NCBI RefSeq assembly: GCF_009857445.1 | Contig: NZ_WWCN01000004.1 | Location: 186,001-250,000 of the forward strand | Direction: 5' to 3' | Source: Duganella flavida | GTDB taxonomy: Bacteria > Pseudomonadota > Gammaproteobacteria > Burkholderiales > Burkholderiaceae_D | DNA: 64,000 bases | In this document: piece after piece, positions 1 to 13,056 of the stretch | Layout: each line of letters opens with the position of its first letter | Numbering within the stretch: position 1 is the stretch's first letter | Translations under genes and position numbers: made by a program | The notes under the pieces: generated by a model | Told to the model about the DNA's origin: nothing | Databases searched by the model: none | The model's input: only the letters and a program-made list of their open reading frames with translations

Positions 1-2381
1 ACCAAGAGCACCGAATCGCGCTCACGCATTATGCAGGCGCAGCAGCAGCTGGAGCTGGAATCGGCGCACCAGCGTAACGCCAACAACATCCTCAACGGCC
101 TGGCCGTGCGGCGCGAACGCCTGCAGCAAGAGAAGAGCGGTTTGAGTTTGCCGGACAGCGCGCATCTGTCGAACCTGCGCATGCAGTTGGAGGAAAAACA
201 GCAAGCGCTGGAAGAGCAAAGCTACCTGCTCGAAGAAGCGCACGAGCAGCAACCGAAGCTGGAACAGGAACGCCAGGAAGCGCAGCAGCAGGTCAACGCG
301 GAAACCGCCGCCAACGCTCAACTGGAAGCGCGCCTCAACGCACTGCGCCAGTTGCAGGAGCGGGTGCAAACGCAAGGCAAAGTCACGCCGTGGCTGCAAA
401 AGCACGAGCTGGAATCGCTGCCGCGTCTGTGGCAAAAACTGAATATCGAAACAGGCTGGGAGCCGGCGCTGGAATCGCTGCTGCGCGAGCGCACCTCGGC
501 GCTGCAAATGTCGAATATCGAATGGGCCAAGGCCTTCTTCAGCGACGCGCCGCCGGCCAAGCTGGCGCTGTATGCGCCGTCGACCGCCGTGCCGCCTGCG
601 CCAGTGGAAGCGCCGGGCCTCAAGCCGTTCCTGAATCTGCTGAAGATTAACGATCCGGGCCTGCGCGGGTTGCTGCAAGACTGGCTGCACAACGTCTACA
701 CCGCAGAAGACACGGCCGAAGCTTTCGCCGACCGCAGCAAGCTGCCGGCCGGCGGCGTGATCGTCACACGCCAGGGTCACGTCGTCACGCAGAACAGCGT
801 GCGTTTCTACGCCGCTGATTCGGAGCAGGACGGCATGCTGGGACGTCAGCAGGAAATCGACAACATCACCAAGCAGCTGCGCGCGCAGCAGATGCTGGCT
901 GACGAAGCGCGTTCGCGCTCGGTGCGTGCCGAAGCCGCCGTGTCGGAACTGACGCGCCGTCTGACCGAGTACCGCGCCAAGCTGCAAAGCCTGCAATCGT
1001 CAGTGCATACACTGCAACTGGAAGTGGTCAAGCTGTCCGAGATCGAAGCGCGCTTCAACCAGCGTAGCACGCAAATCGAAACCGATCTCGCAGAAATCGC
1101 CGCGCAGGAAGAAGAGCAAACTCATATCAAGCTGGAATCGGAAGAGAAGTTCGAACAGCTCGATATGGAACTCGGCAACCTGCAAGGCGAGCATGAAGAC
1201 GGTCAGACTGAATTTATGCAAAAAGAGCAGCGCCTGGCCGATGCCCGCGAAGCTTTGCGTGATCTGGAACGCGCCGCGCAGGAAGTGCAGTTTGCGGAGA
1301 AAACCCAGCGCAGCAAGATCGAAGAATTCCGCCGCAATATCGCCACCGCGTCGGCGCAAGTAGCGCAAGTTACGGAGAGCATCGAGTCCGGCCGCATGGA
1401 GCTGGAAGGCCTCGAACAAGGCACGGCCAACGAAGGCTTGCAGGAGCTGCTGGACCGCCGTACCACGCAAGAAAAAGCGCTGTCCGACGCGCGCCATGAG
1501 CTCGACCAGATCGCGCAGCAACTGCGCCTGTTCGAAGAAGGCCGCATGTCGACCGAGCGCGCGCTGCAACCGCAGCGCGACAAAATCATGGAGATGCAGC
1601 TGAAGGAGCAGGCCGCGCGCCTGAACCAGGAGCAGTTCGCCGCGCAATTGGCCGAAGTGCAGGCCGACGAAGCGGCGTTGTCCGAGAAGCTGCTTCCCGA
1701 TATGAAGGCATCGTACCTGCAAGGTGAAGTCACGCGCCTGACCAATGCCATCTCCTCGCTTGGTGCGGTGAACCTGGCGGCGCTGGACGAACTGGCCACC
1801 GCTTCCGAGCGCAAGAACTTCCTCGATTCGCAAAACGCGGATTTGACGGAAGCGATCAACACGCTGGAAGACGCCATCACCAAGATCGACAAGGAAACGC
1901 GCGATCTGCTGCAAGACACGTTCGACCGCGTCAATGGTCACTTCTCCGAGCTGTTCCCGATTTTGTTCGGTGGCGGCCAGGCGAAATTGATCATGACCGG
2001 CGATGAAATCCTGGACTCCGGCGTGCAGGTCATGGCCCAGCCGCCGGGCAAAAAGAACGCCACCATTCACCTGCTGTCCGGCGGTGAAAAAGCGCTGACC
2101 GCCACCGCGCTGGTGTTCTCCATGTTCCGCTTGAATCCCGCGCCATTCTGCTTGCTCGACGAGGTCGACGCGCCGCTGGATGACGCCAATACCGAGCGGT
2201 TCTGCCGCATGGTCAAGCGCATGTCCGAACATACTCAATTCCTCTTCATCTCGCACAACAAGATTGCGATGGAGATGGCCAATCAACTGATCGGTGTGAC
2301 GATGCAGGAACAAGGTGTATCGCGCATCGTGGCGGTGGATATGGAATCCGCCGCAAACTTCGCTTCCGAGGCTCAAGCAGC

Positions 2382-2385
<4 letters not shown>
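1..2385 (+). CDS. smc: Chromosome partition protein SMC (3' part, 5' end outside window)
   Basis: The reading frame is open from base 1, so this is the C-terminal 794 residues of a longer protein. SMC dimers form the ATP-driven ring that organises and segregates the chromosome together with ScpA and ScpB. The fragment begins in coiled coil. A hinge-like globular region follows at roughly fragment residues 130-275, then a second long coiled coil rich in Glu, Gln and Ala. The ATPase tail carries the ABC signature [11 protein letters not shown] and the Walker B/D-loop [13 protein letters not shown]. The N-terminal Walker A half lies upstream of the window. The stop overlaps the zipA start (ATGA), so the two genes are translationally coupled, as is usual for smc-zipA-ligA in this group. 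Confidence 0.97.
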
Positions 2386-5896
<3,511 letters not shown>

Positions 5897-5898
5897 TC

Positions 5899-6798
5899 AT
5901 GTTAAAAATTCAAAAAGCCGTATTCCCTGTCGCTGGCCTGGGCAGCCGTTTCCTGCCTGCGACCAAGGCGCAACCGAAGGAGATGCTGCCTATCGTCGAC
6001 AAGCCGCTGATTCAATACGCGGTGGAAGAGGCGGTGGCCGCCGGTATCACCGAGATGGTGTTCATCACCGGCCGTAATAAGCGTGCTATCGAAGACCACT
6101 TCGACAAGGCCTACGAGCTGGAATCGGAACTGGAAGCTGCCAATAAACAGCAGCTGCTGGAACTGGTACGCAACGTGATTCCGAAACACGTCAACTGCAT
6201 CTACATCCGCCAGTCGGAGCCGCTGGGCCTCGGCCACGCGGTGCTGTGCGCGCGTCCGGTGATCGGCGATGAGCCGTTTGCCGTGCTGCTGGCGGACGAC
6301 TTCATGGACACCTCGGCCGGCGTCAAGCCGGTGCTGGCGCAGATGACGGACTTGTATGCCTATGAGCGTTCCAGCATCCTCGCGGTGCAGGAAGTGCCGC
6401 GCGAAGCGACGCGCCAGTACGGCATCGTCAGCTCCAGCGGCTACCAGCCGAAGCTGGAACTGGTGCACAGCATCGTCGAGAAGCCGGCGCCGGAAAAAGC
6501 GCCGTCCACGCTGGCTGTGGTGGGACGCTATGTGCTGTCGGGCCGCATCTTCGACTATCTGGAAAACCTCGGCAGCGGCGCGGGCGGCGAGATCCAGCTG
6601 ACCGACGGTATTGCGGAATTGATGAAGCATGAACGCGTGCTGGCTTATCGCTACGACGGCCAGCGCTATGACTGCGGCTCCAAGCTGGGCTACCTGAAAG
6701 CCACCACCGCGATGGGTCTCAAGCACGCGGAAACCGGCGATGACTACTGCCAGTTCCTGCGCGAGATCCAGTGCGGCATTGAGGGTGGCGCAAAATGA
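5899..6798 (+). CDS. galU: UTP-glucose-1-phosphate uridylyltransferase
   Basis: It makes UDP-glucose from UTP and glucose-1-phosphate in the cytoplasm, feeding exopolysaccharide, LPS core and trehalose-type pathways. The N-terminal nucleotide-binding motif [19 protein letters not shown], the lysine-containing [11 protein letters not shown] segment, the LLADDF metal site and the VEKP motif are all visible. The length of 299 residues is normal for bacterial GalU. The gene starts 2 bases after the ligA stop and ends in an ATGA overlap with def. Confidence 0.96.
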   Translation: MLKIQKAVFPVAGLGSRFLPATKAQPKEMLPIVDKPLIQYAVEEAVAAGITEMVFITGRNKRAIEDHFDKAYELESELEAANKQQLLELVRNVIPKHVNCIYIRQSEPLGLGHAVLCARPVIGDEPFAVLLADDFMDTSAGVKPVLAQMTDLYAYERSSILAVQEVPREATRQYGIVSSSGYQPKLELVHSIVEKPAPEKAPSTLAVVGRYVLSGRIFDYLENLGSGAGGEIQLTDGIAELMKHERVLAYRYDGQRYDCGSKLGYLKATTAMGLKHAETGDDYCQFLREIQCGIEGGAK

Positions 6799-7331
6799 CC
6801 GTCCGTGAAATTTTGAAGATGGGCGATCCGCGCCTGCTACGCGTGGCCGAACCGGTGACCGAGTTTGACACGCCGGCCATGCGCGCGCTGATCGCCGACA
6901 TGTTCGACACCATGCACGCGGCCAATGGCGCCGGGTTGGCGGCGCCGCAGATCGGCGTCAACCTGCAGCTGGTGATCTACGGCTTTAAACAAAATCCGCG
7001 TTACCCGGACGCGCCGCAAGTGCCGGAAACGGTATTAATCAATCCTGTCCTCACACCCTTGTCGGAAGAGATGGAAGAGGGCTTTGAAGGCTGTCTGTCA
7101 GTGCCCGGCCTGCGCGGCAGCGTACCGCGCTACACCAAGCTGCGTTACGAAGGTGTGGATCAACACAACCAGCCGATCAAACGCGACGTGGACGGCTTCC
7201 ACGCGCGCGTGGTGCAGCATGAAGTGGATCACCTGCTGGGCAAGTTGTACCCGATGCGCATCAAGGACTTCTCCAAATTCGGCTTCACCGAGGTGATGTT
7301 CCCTGGCCTCGATCCCAACGACGACGACTGA
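6795..7331 (+). CDS. def: Peptide deformylase
   Basis: It removes the formyl group from the initiator methionine of new proteins, upstream of methionine aminopeptidase. All three family motifs are present: [10 protein letters not shown] (45-54), EGCLSVPG (98-105) with metal ligand C100, and HEVDH (142-146) with metal ligands H142 and H146 and catalytic E143. The length of 178 residues is normal. Translation is coupled to galU through ATGA. This is a stand-alone def, away from fmt, and such genomes often carry more than one copy. Confidence 0.95.
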   Translation: MTVREILKMGDPRLLRVAEPVTEFDTPAMRALIADMFDTMHAANGAGLAAPQIGVNLQLVIYGFKQNPRYPDAPQVPETVLINPVLTPLSEEMEEGFEGCLSVPGLRGSVPRYTKLRYEGVDQHNQPIKRDVDGFHARVVQHEVDHLLGKLYPMRIKDFSKFGFTEVMFPGLDPNDDD

Positions 7332-7335
7332 GATC

Positions 7336-8289
7336 ATGAAGCCGCAGCCGCCGCAGCAACCGGTACGTCCGCGCGTGGGGCAGGTGCGTGGCGAGTTCCA
7401 GCTCGGGACTTCGCGCATCAAGCGCATCGGCGTGAACCGCTGGCACTGGGGCGACATCTATCACTGGATGCTGACACTGAGCTGGCCGCGCTTTTTCCTG
7501 CTGGTCGGCGTGCTGTACTTCCTCACCAATCTTGGATTTGCGCTGGCGTTCTACCTGGTGCCAGGCTCGATCTCCAATGCGCGTCCCGGTTACTTCCCGG
7601 ACTGCGTGTTCTTTTCGATTGAGACGCTGGCCACTGTGGGTTACGGCTACATGAATCCGGCCACCACGTATGGCCACATCGTTGCATCGACCGAGATTTT
7701 GCTCGGCATGGTGGAAGTGGCGGCGGTGACAGGCCTGCTGTTCGCGCGCTTCTCGCGGCCGACGTCACGCATCATGTTCTCCAACGTGGCGGTGATCACA
7801 CCGTTCAACGGCGTGCCGACGCTGATGCTGCGGGCCGGGAACGAGCGCGCCAACCTGATATTGGAAGCCTCGGTGCGCGCCTCGCTGGTGCGCCGCGAGA
7901 CCACGCTGGAAGGGCAGGTTTTCACCCGCTTCTATGATTTGCAACTGGAGCGCGAGCACTCCGGCGTGTTTGCGCTGACGTGGACCATCCTGCACAAGAT
8001 CGACGAAACCAGTCCGCTGTTTGGCAAGACGCAGCAGGATTTGCAGAACGAGGGCACTACGCTGTCGGTGGCGATATCCGGCACCGATGACACGCTCAAT
8101 GATTTCGTCCATGCACGCCAGACCTATGCGGCGGAGCATATCTACTTCAATCACCATTTTGCCGACATCATGTCAGACAAAATCGACGGCAATGTGCGCG
8201 TGCTCGATTACAGCAAATTCCACGACATCTATCCAGACGGTAGCCGCGAAGGCAGCATGCCTGGCGCCGCGCTGGCGCATCCGGGCTAA
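7336..8289 (+). CDS. Bacterial inward-rectifier potassium channel (KirBac type)
   Basis: This 317-residue protein has the Kir plan. Two membrane helices (about 53-74 and 112-138) flank a pore helix and the K+ selectivity filter TVGYG (100-104), and a C-terminal cytoplasmic immunoglobulin-like domain contains FSNVAVITPFNGVPTLMLRAGN. A slide-helix-like Trp-rich stretch (WHWGDIYHWML) precedes the first helix. KirBac homologues are gated by lipids and cations. The physiological role here is unknown. It begins 4 bases after def. Its stop overlaps by 4 bases with the end of the convergent small gene downstream. Confidence 0.92.
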   Translation: MKPQPPQQPVRPRVGQVRGEFQLGTSRIKRIGVNRWHWGDIYHWMLTLSWPRFFLLVGVLYFLTNLGFALAFYLVPGSISNARPGYFPDCVFFSIETLATVGYGYMNPATTYGHIVASTEILLGMVEVAAVTGLLFARFSRPTSRIMFSNVAVITPFNGVPTLMLRAGNERANLILEASVRASLVRRETTLEGQVFTRFYDLQLEREHSGVFALTWTILHKIDETSPLFGKTQQDLQNEGTTLSVAISGTDDTLNDFVHARQTYAAEHIYFNHHFADIMSDKIDGNVRVLDYSKFHDIYPDGSREGSMPGAALAHPG

Positions 8290-8699
8290 CCGCCCAGCAG
8301 GTCGCGCGCGTTCAGCAAAGCGTAGACTATGTTGGGATGCTCGCGGAAGCAGCGGCGGACGGCGGCAGGCAGCGCTTCATGTGTCTTGCGGCACAGGCCC
8401 GGTTGTTCCGCCAGTTTGATCGACAGGCCCATCACGGTACTGACGCCGCGCGCGCTGGGCGTGATCGTGAGCGTGATGCCTAGCAGCTCCCGCAGGCGCT
8501 GCTCAACGCGGCCAAGATCCTCGTAGGTGGAAATGGCTTCGATCTTCTCGACCAGCCGCTTCTCTTCTTCGCGCGTGAGCCGCAAGATGCGGATGTCCGC
8601 ACCATCGCGTTCCCAAGCCTCCAGCAACTCATCGCGCCCGCAAACGCAAGCGCCAGGCGGGCACTCTTTACGGATCGGGAAAGGCAGGGCTGGTGGCAT
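8286..8699 (-). CDS. Conserved-looking small protein of unknown function
   Basis: The product has 137 residues and matches no family I recognise. The N-terminus carries a compact cysteine motif (CPPGACVCG, with a further Cys near residue 103) that could bind metal. The rest is predicted helical, with charged stretches such as TREEEKRLVEKIEAI. It starts 12 bases downstream of the topoisomerase IB stop on the same strand and is probably co-transcribed with it. No clear Shine-Dalgarno lies at the usual distance, so the start is tentative. Its stop overlaps the K+ channel gene end by 4 bases. Confidence 0.6.
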   Translation of the reverse strand: MPPALPFPIRKECPPGACVCGRDELLEAWERDGADIRILRLTREEEKRLVEKIEAISTYEDLGRVEQRLRELLGITLTITPSARGVSTVMGLSIKLAEQPGLCRKTHEALPAAVRRCFREHPNIVYALLNARDLLGG

Positions 8700-8711
8700 G
8701 GTCAGCTTATT

Positions 8712-9731
8712 TTACTCCAATCGCTGCTGCAACAGCGTGAGGACGGCGGCTTCCACCGGTGGACTCAGTATGGTGCCGCCGAGATAAGACTCGATGATGA
8801 CCGGATGGATGTAGCATTTGCGGCATATCGTCGGCGTGTTGCCAAGCTTTTTGGCAACCGATGCGATGGCCTGCACGATATTCTTTTTTGCCTGCGCTTC
8901 CGAGTCGAACTTGTCGTACTCCTGCAGCGCGGCTGCCGCCAGCACGGTGCCGGCCCAGGTACGGAAGTCCTTGGCGGTATAGTCCGCGCCACTAATGGTT
9001 TGCAGATAGTCGTTGACATCTGCGGAGTCAATCGCGTGCGGGTTGCCGTCGTCGTCTTCGTATTGAAATAACTCTTGTCCCGGCAAGTCACGTATGCGGC
9101 CAATGATGTTGGCGAGACGGCGGTCATGCACTTCCACGGCGTGATGCACGCCGCTCTTGCCGCGAAAACGGAACTGAACTTTGCTGCCATCCAGCCGCAC
9201 GTGCCGATCGCGCAGCGTGGTCAAACCGAAGGATTTGTTCTCGCGCGCGTATTCCTCGTTCCCGATACGCATCAGCGTTGCTTCGAGCAGCAGGACGATG
9301 GTGGCCAGTACCTTCTCGCGCGGCAGGCCAGGTTTGCGCAGCGCCTGTTCGGCTGTCTGCCGTATCGCAGGCAAGGCCTTGCCGAAATCGAGCATGCGGC
9401 CATATTTTGCATCGTCACGGTGGGTGCGCCAGCGTGCGTGATAGCGATACTGTTTGCGGCCGCGCGCATCACGGCCTGTCACTTGCAGGTGGCCCAGTGG
9501 GTGCTTGCAGATCCAGACCTCGGTCCACGCCGGCGGGATGACCAGCGCCTTGATGCGTGCCAGCGTGTCGGTATCGGTGACGATTTGGCCGTCGGCGTCG
9601 CGATAGCGAAAGTGTTTGCCCCGCAGCTGGCGCGCGATGCCCGGCTGCTTATCATGGACGTAGCGCAGGCCCGCCTGTTTGGCGGCGATGGTGGCAGGGG
9701 CGGGCGGTGCGGCGTATGGGTCGCGTTTCAT
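8712..9731 (-). CDS. DNA topoisomerase IB
   Basis: This is a eukaryote/poxvirus-like type IB topoisomerase that relaxes supercoils through a 3'-phosphotyrosine intermediate. Recognisable elements are the N-terminal RGKHFRYRDADG, the domain linker VTGRDARGRKQYRYH (containing a catalytic Arg), the LLLEATLMRIGNEEYA helix, the KSGVHHAVEV segment, and a C-terminal KCYIHP motif with the likely nucleophilic Tyr. I chose the ATG at 9731 (339 residues) over an upstream in-frame start at 9776 because GAGGA lies just 5 bases before it. Bacterial homologues occur sporadically, often as accessory repair or stationary-phase genes. Confidence 0.92.
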   Translation of the reverse strand: MKRDPYAAPPAPATIAAKQAGLRYVHDKQPGIARQLRGKHFRYRDADGQIVTDTDTLARIKALVIPPAWTEVWICKHPLGHLQVTGRDARGRKQYRYHARWRTHRDDAKYGRMLDFGKALPAIRQTAEQALRKPGLPREKVLATIVLLLEATLMRIGNEEYARENKSFGLTTLRDRHVRLDGSKVQFRFRGKSGVHHAVEVHDRRLANIIGRIRDLPGQELFQYEDDDGNPHAIDSADVNDYLQTISGADYTAKDFRTWAGTVLAAAALQEYDKFDSEAQAKKNIVQAIASVAKKLGNTPTICRKCYIHPVIIESYLGGTILSPPVEAAVLTLLQQRLE

Positions 9732-9827
9732 GGCAGTCCTCACTGATCTGATCAAGAGGATGCTACGCCGGCCCACACACCGGCGTTGTGCGCTAGCGCA
9801 CGATTAGTGCACGCGTCAGTCCATGCC

Positions 9828-10055
9828 TCAGTCCATGCGTTTGAGGCGCTGGCCGACAATGCTCCACTTACAGGCGTCGCCGTCCACGGTGCCGGTCAGC
9901 ACCCAGCCGGTGCCGATCTTCTCGACGCCGATCTTGCATTCCAGCTCCTTGGCCAGCTTCTCGGCCCAGCCCTTGGCGGCGCCTTGCCCTTTAAATAGCT
10001 CATTGCCTTCGTAGATCACGGTGGCGTCGAAAACAGGGGCGGCGAAAATGGTCAT
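9828..10055 (-). CDS. Small protein of unknown function (75 aa)
   Basis: This short protein begins MTIFAAPVFDATVIYEGNE and has alternating beta-rich segments (GTGWVLTGTVDGDACKWSIVGQ). It has neither a signal peptide nor a membrane helix. A GGAAGA element sits a few bases before the ATG on the minus strand, which supports real translation. It lies upstream of topoisomerase IB on the same strand, with about 96 bases between. I do not recognise the family. The regular composition and good ribosome site make it more likely real than a shadow. Confidence 0.6.
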   Translation of the reverse strand: MTIFAAPVFDATVIYEGNELFKGQGAAKGWAEKLAKELECKIGVEKIGTGWVLTGTVDGDACKWSIVGQRLKRMD

Positions 10056-10146
10056 GATGGTCTTCCCAAAAAAATAAGCCGTTATTGTGCCACGGCCGGC
10101 GATTTGTATTAAGATTCGCGATCTTATTTTTTATGCAAGGTTGGCG

Positions 10147-11823
10147 ATGAAGTGGATGGCAGTTGTGATGATGGCGGTAGTAGCGCAATGCGCGGCGGCG
10201 AGCATTGAGGATAGCGTTAAGCACGTGCGCGATTTGCGCCAGCAGGCGGATAGCCTGAGCCGTGCCGGCGCCAAGGCCACGCCAACCGATTTGCAGCGCG
10301 CCACGGCACTGCTGGAGGAAGCGCAGCGCCACTTGAACGAGGCTGCGCAGGCCACCGGCAATCCGTCGCTGCGGCTGGAAAGCTACAACAATCTGCTGCC
10401 GCTAGCGGCCCTCTACAGCCGGCAGGGGCGCAAGCAAGAAGCGCTGGCCGCGCTGGACCAGACGCGCACGATGCTGTGGTATCCAGCCGCCGCTCAGATG
10501 CTGAGCACCGACACCGATTTCGACGCCATCCGCAAGGAGCCACGCTTCCAATCCGTGCTGGCGGCATCCGCGCTACCCGAGCGGCTGTGGCAAGGCCCGG
10601 CAAGCGCGCAGCCATACAAGGACGCGCTGACCGTTGAAGAGCGCATCGCCGGCCTGACGCAGTTCTGGACCGAAGCGCGCCATAGCTTTGTCTATTTCGA
10701 CAAAGTGCCGGAACTGGACTGGGACAAAGTCTACATGGACTACTTGCCCAGGGTGATGGCCGCGCAGACCACGCGCGACTACTACGCCGTCATGCGCCAA
10801 TTGGCACCGTTGCTGAGGGATGGCCATACCAACATCTGGGCGCCCGGTGAATTGAGCAGCGAGTTCGAAGCCGTGCCGCCGCTGCGCACCACGCTGGTGG
10901 AGGGCCGCGTGCTGGTGGAATTTGTCGACGATGCCGCGCTACCGGTACGCGTAGGCGACGAACTGCTCGCCATCGACAGCGTGCCGGTGCACGAATACGC
11001 CAGGCAGCACGTCGATCCGCTGATCAGCGCAGGCGCGCCACAGGACCGCGAGTTCCAGACTTACACGACAGCGCTGCTGCGCGGCCGCGCCGCCGATCCT
11101 GTCACGCTGCGCCTGCGCGCCGCCAACGGCAAAGAGCGTGAAGAGAAGATCGCCCGCAACGCCGGCTATCACTGGCCGGAAGCGCCGCAATTCAAGCTGC
11201 TGGCGAATGGTGTGGCCTACATCCGCATCGACCACTTCAGCGATGACTCGGGACTGAAAGCCTTTGAGGCCGCGCTGCCGCAGATTTTGAAAGCACGCTC
11301 GCTCATCATCGACATGCGGCGTAACGGCGGCGGCAACGGCGAAATCGGCCTCAAGATCCTCAGCTACCTGACGCACAAGCCGATCATCAGCGCGGTCAGC
11401 TACATCCGCGGCGACGACGCCTACCTGCGCGCGTCCAGCGGCCCGCTGGTGCGCTGGACGCAGCTGGCGGGCATGCCTTACGTGCAGGCGCGCGAACAGG
11501 TCTACGATGGCCCCGTGGCGGTGCTGAGCGGCCCGCAAACCTATTCCGCTTCGGAGGACTTCGTAGTCACCTACGCCATCATGCAGCGTGGCCTGACGCT
11601 CGGCGAGGCCACAGGCGGCAGCACCGGGCAGGCGATCAACTTCAAACTGCCGGGAGGCGGCGTGGCGCGGGTGTGCGCAAAACGCGACACATTCCCCGAT
11701 GGCCGCGAATTTGTCGGCATTGGCGTGCCGCCGCAGATTGCAGTGAAACAGACCGTGGCAGGCCTGCGCGCAGGCCGCGATGCGGTGCTGGAGCGCGCGC
11801 TGGCGGAACTTTCCGGGCGCTAA
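10147..11823 (+). CDS. S41-family (C-terminal processing) serine peptidase, secreted
   Basis: The 558-residue product begins with a signal peptide (MKWMAVVMMAVVAQCAAAS). I therefore prefer the ATG at 10147 over the longer frame starting at 10087. Next comes an alpha-helical, TPR-like segment of about 120 residues, then an S41 domain. That domain includes RDGHTNIW, a PDZ-like segment (about VRVGDELLAIDSVPVHEY), the strand LIIDMRRNGGGNGEIG, and the catalytic region GPQTYSASEDF with the probable nucleophilic Ser near residue 467, followed by GEATGGSTGQ. Such enzymes trim or degrade periplasmic proteins. It is monocistronic by spacing, and the substrate is unknown. Confidence 0.87.
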   Translation: MKWMAVVMMAVVAQCAAASIEDSVKHVRDLRQQADSLSRAGAKATPTDLQRATALLEEAQRHLNEAAQATGNPSLRLESYNNLLPLAALYSRQGRKQEALAALDQTRTMLWYPAAAQMLSTDTDFDAIRKEPRFQSVLAASALPERLWQGPASAQPYKDALTVEERIAGLTQFWTEARHSFVYFDKVPELDWDKVYMDYLPRVMAAQTTRDYYAVMRQLAPLLRDGHTNIWAPGELSSEFEAVPPLRTTLVEGRVLVEFVDDAALPVRVGDELLAIDSVPVHEYARQHVDPLISAGAPQDREFQTYTTALLRGRAADPVTLRLRAANGKEREEKIARNAGYHWPEAPQFKLLANGVAYIRIDHFSDDSGLKAFEAALPQILKARSLIIDMRRNGGGNGEIGLKILSYLTHKPIISAVSYIRGDDAYLRASSGPLVRWTQLAGMPYVQAREQVYDGPVAVLSGPQTYSASEDFVVTYAIMQRGLTLGEATGGSTGQAINFKLPGGGVARVCAKRDTFPDGREFVGIGVPPQIAVKQTVAGLRAGRDAVLERALAELSGR

Positions 11824-11924
11824 ACCGTCCTGTCGCAGCGATGCGACTACGTCATTCAACGTATTCCTGTGAGGTTGTCGCGTAGCTAATCTTGTCTCAT
11901 CCAAAACCAAACGGGGAGAGCAAG

Positions 11925-13034
11925 ATGGCGTTGAAGAAGGTAGTGCTGGCAGTAGCTGTGGCGGCGATGGGCAATGCATGGGCCGGCGCCACGGTCAACT
12001 TCGGTGAAGACAAGTCGGTCAGCGTTGGCTTCGGCCTGCGCGAGAGCTACACCAGTGCGGAGAACGGCGCGCCGAGCGGCGGCCGTTCCAGCGATTTCAA
12101 TCTGGACAGTGGTCGCCTGTTCTTCGGCGCGTCGCTGAACAAGAACATCAAAGGGATGTTCAACACCGAATGGGACGGCGAACAAATCCGCGTGCTGGAC
12201 GCGGCAGGGCAGTTTGCCATTTCGCCGGAACTCAATATCTGGGCGGGCCGTCTGCTGTCACCATCCGACCGCGCCAACATGGCCGGTCCCTACTACTCGC
12301 TGGGCGGCGGCTACTGGGCCGGCGTGGCTTCGCGCTACGGCTACAACGGCGGCATCTTTCGCGGCCGTGACGACGGCGTGGTCGTATGGGGCAATGCCGG
12401 CGATGGCGGCCGCCTTGGCTACTCCTTCGGCGCCTTCGAAGGCCACACCTTCGGTATCGGTTCGCTGACGCAGAACCAGGCCAAGACGGCCGGCATCAAA
12501 GCTGACGATTCGCTGATGTACGCAGGCCGCATGCAGTACGACTTCTGGGATGCGGAACCGGGCTACTACGGCACCGGCAATTACCTCGGCGGCGCCGACA
12601 TCCTGGCCATCGGCGTGGCGGGACGCTACCAGAAAGACGGTATCCTCACCGTTGCCAAAGTCGGCAAGTACAGCTCCTACAACGTCGACTTCCTGCTGGA
12701 GAAACGCATCAAGGGCGCAGGCGCGTTCGCCGTGGAAGCAGCCTGGTACAAGTACGACACCGACGACATCATCAAATCCGAACAGGGCAAGGCCTATTCG
12801 GCCGGCGCATCCTACATCTTCGAGGACAAAGCCGGATGGGGCAAGTTCCAGCCGTTCGTGCGCTGGCAGAAGTTCGCCGCCGATACCAACATCGACACCA
12901 AGCAGTTCGACGTCGGCACCAACTACATCATCGACGGCTACAACGCGCAGATCAGCGCCGTGTACTCGAAGACCAAGATCACCAGCGCTGCCGACAACGA
13001 CAAGTTCTCGGTGTCCCTGCAACTTCAATACTGA
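11925..13034 (+). CDS. Outer-membrane porin associated with the urea transporter (FmdC-like)
   Basis: The 369-residue protein starts with a signal peptide (MALKKVVLAVAVAAMGNAWAG). It continues with repeated amphipathic beta strands rich in Tyr, Gly and aromatic residues and ends in LQLQY, a typical outer-membrane beta-signal with a terminal aromatic residue. The ATG at 11925 follows GGGGAGAG closely and gives a clean signal peptide, so the upstream start at 11892 is rejected. It lies 22 bases before urtA. In Methylophilus a porin, FmdC, precedes the related amide/urea transporter genes, so a role in passing urea or short amides across the outer membrane is inferred. Confidence 0.85.
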   Translation: MALKKVVLAVAVAAMGNAWAGATVNFGEDKSVSVGFGLRESYTSAENGAPSGGRSSDFNLDSGRLFFGASLNKNIKGMFNTEWDGEQIRVLDAAGQFAISPELNIWAGRLLSPSDRANMAGPYYSLGGGYWAGVASRYGYNGGIFRGRDDGVVVWGNAGDGGRLGYSFGAFEGHTFGIGSLTQNQAKTAGIKADDSLMYAGRMQYDFWDAEPGYYGTGNYLGGADILAIGVAGRYQKDGILTVAKVGKYSSYNVDFLLEKRIKGAGAFAVEAAWYKYDTDDIIKSEQGKAYSAGASYIFEDKAGWGKFQPFVRWQKFAADTNIDTKQFDVGTNYIIDGYNAQISAVYSKTKITSAADNDKFSVSLQLQY

Positions 13035-13056
13035 TTAACCACCACGGAGCTCACAA

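Noticed and set aside
1000..2376. Long minus-strand open frame opposite smc
   Set aside because: It is antisense to the conserved SMC ATPase region and its composition is shadow-like.
10087..10146. Upstream extension of the S41 peptidase
   Set aside because: The extra 20 residues would bury the clear signal peptide that starts at 10147.
11832..11847. GTCGCA/TGCGAC stem-loop between the S41 peptidase and porin genes
   Set aside because: Six base pairs with no T run; too weak to call as a terminator.
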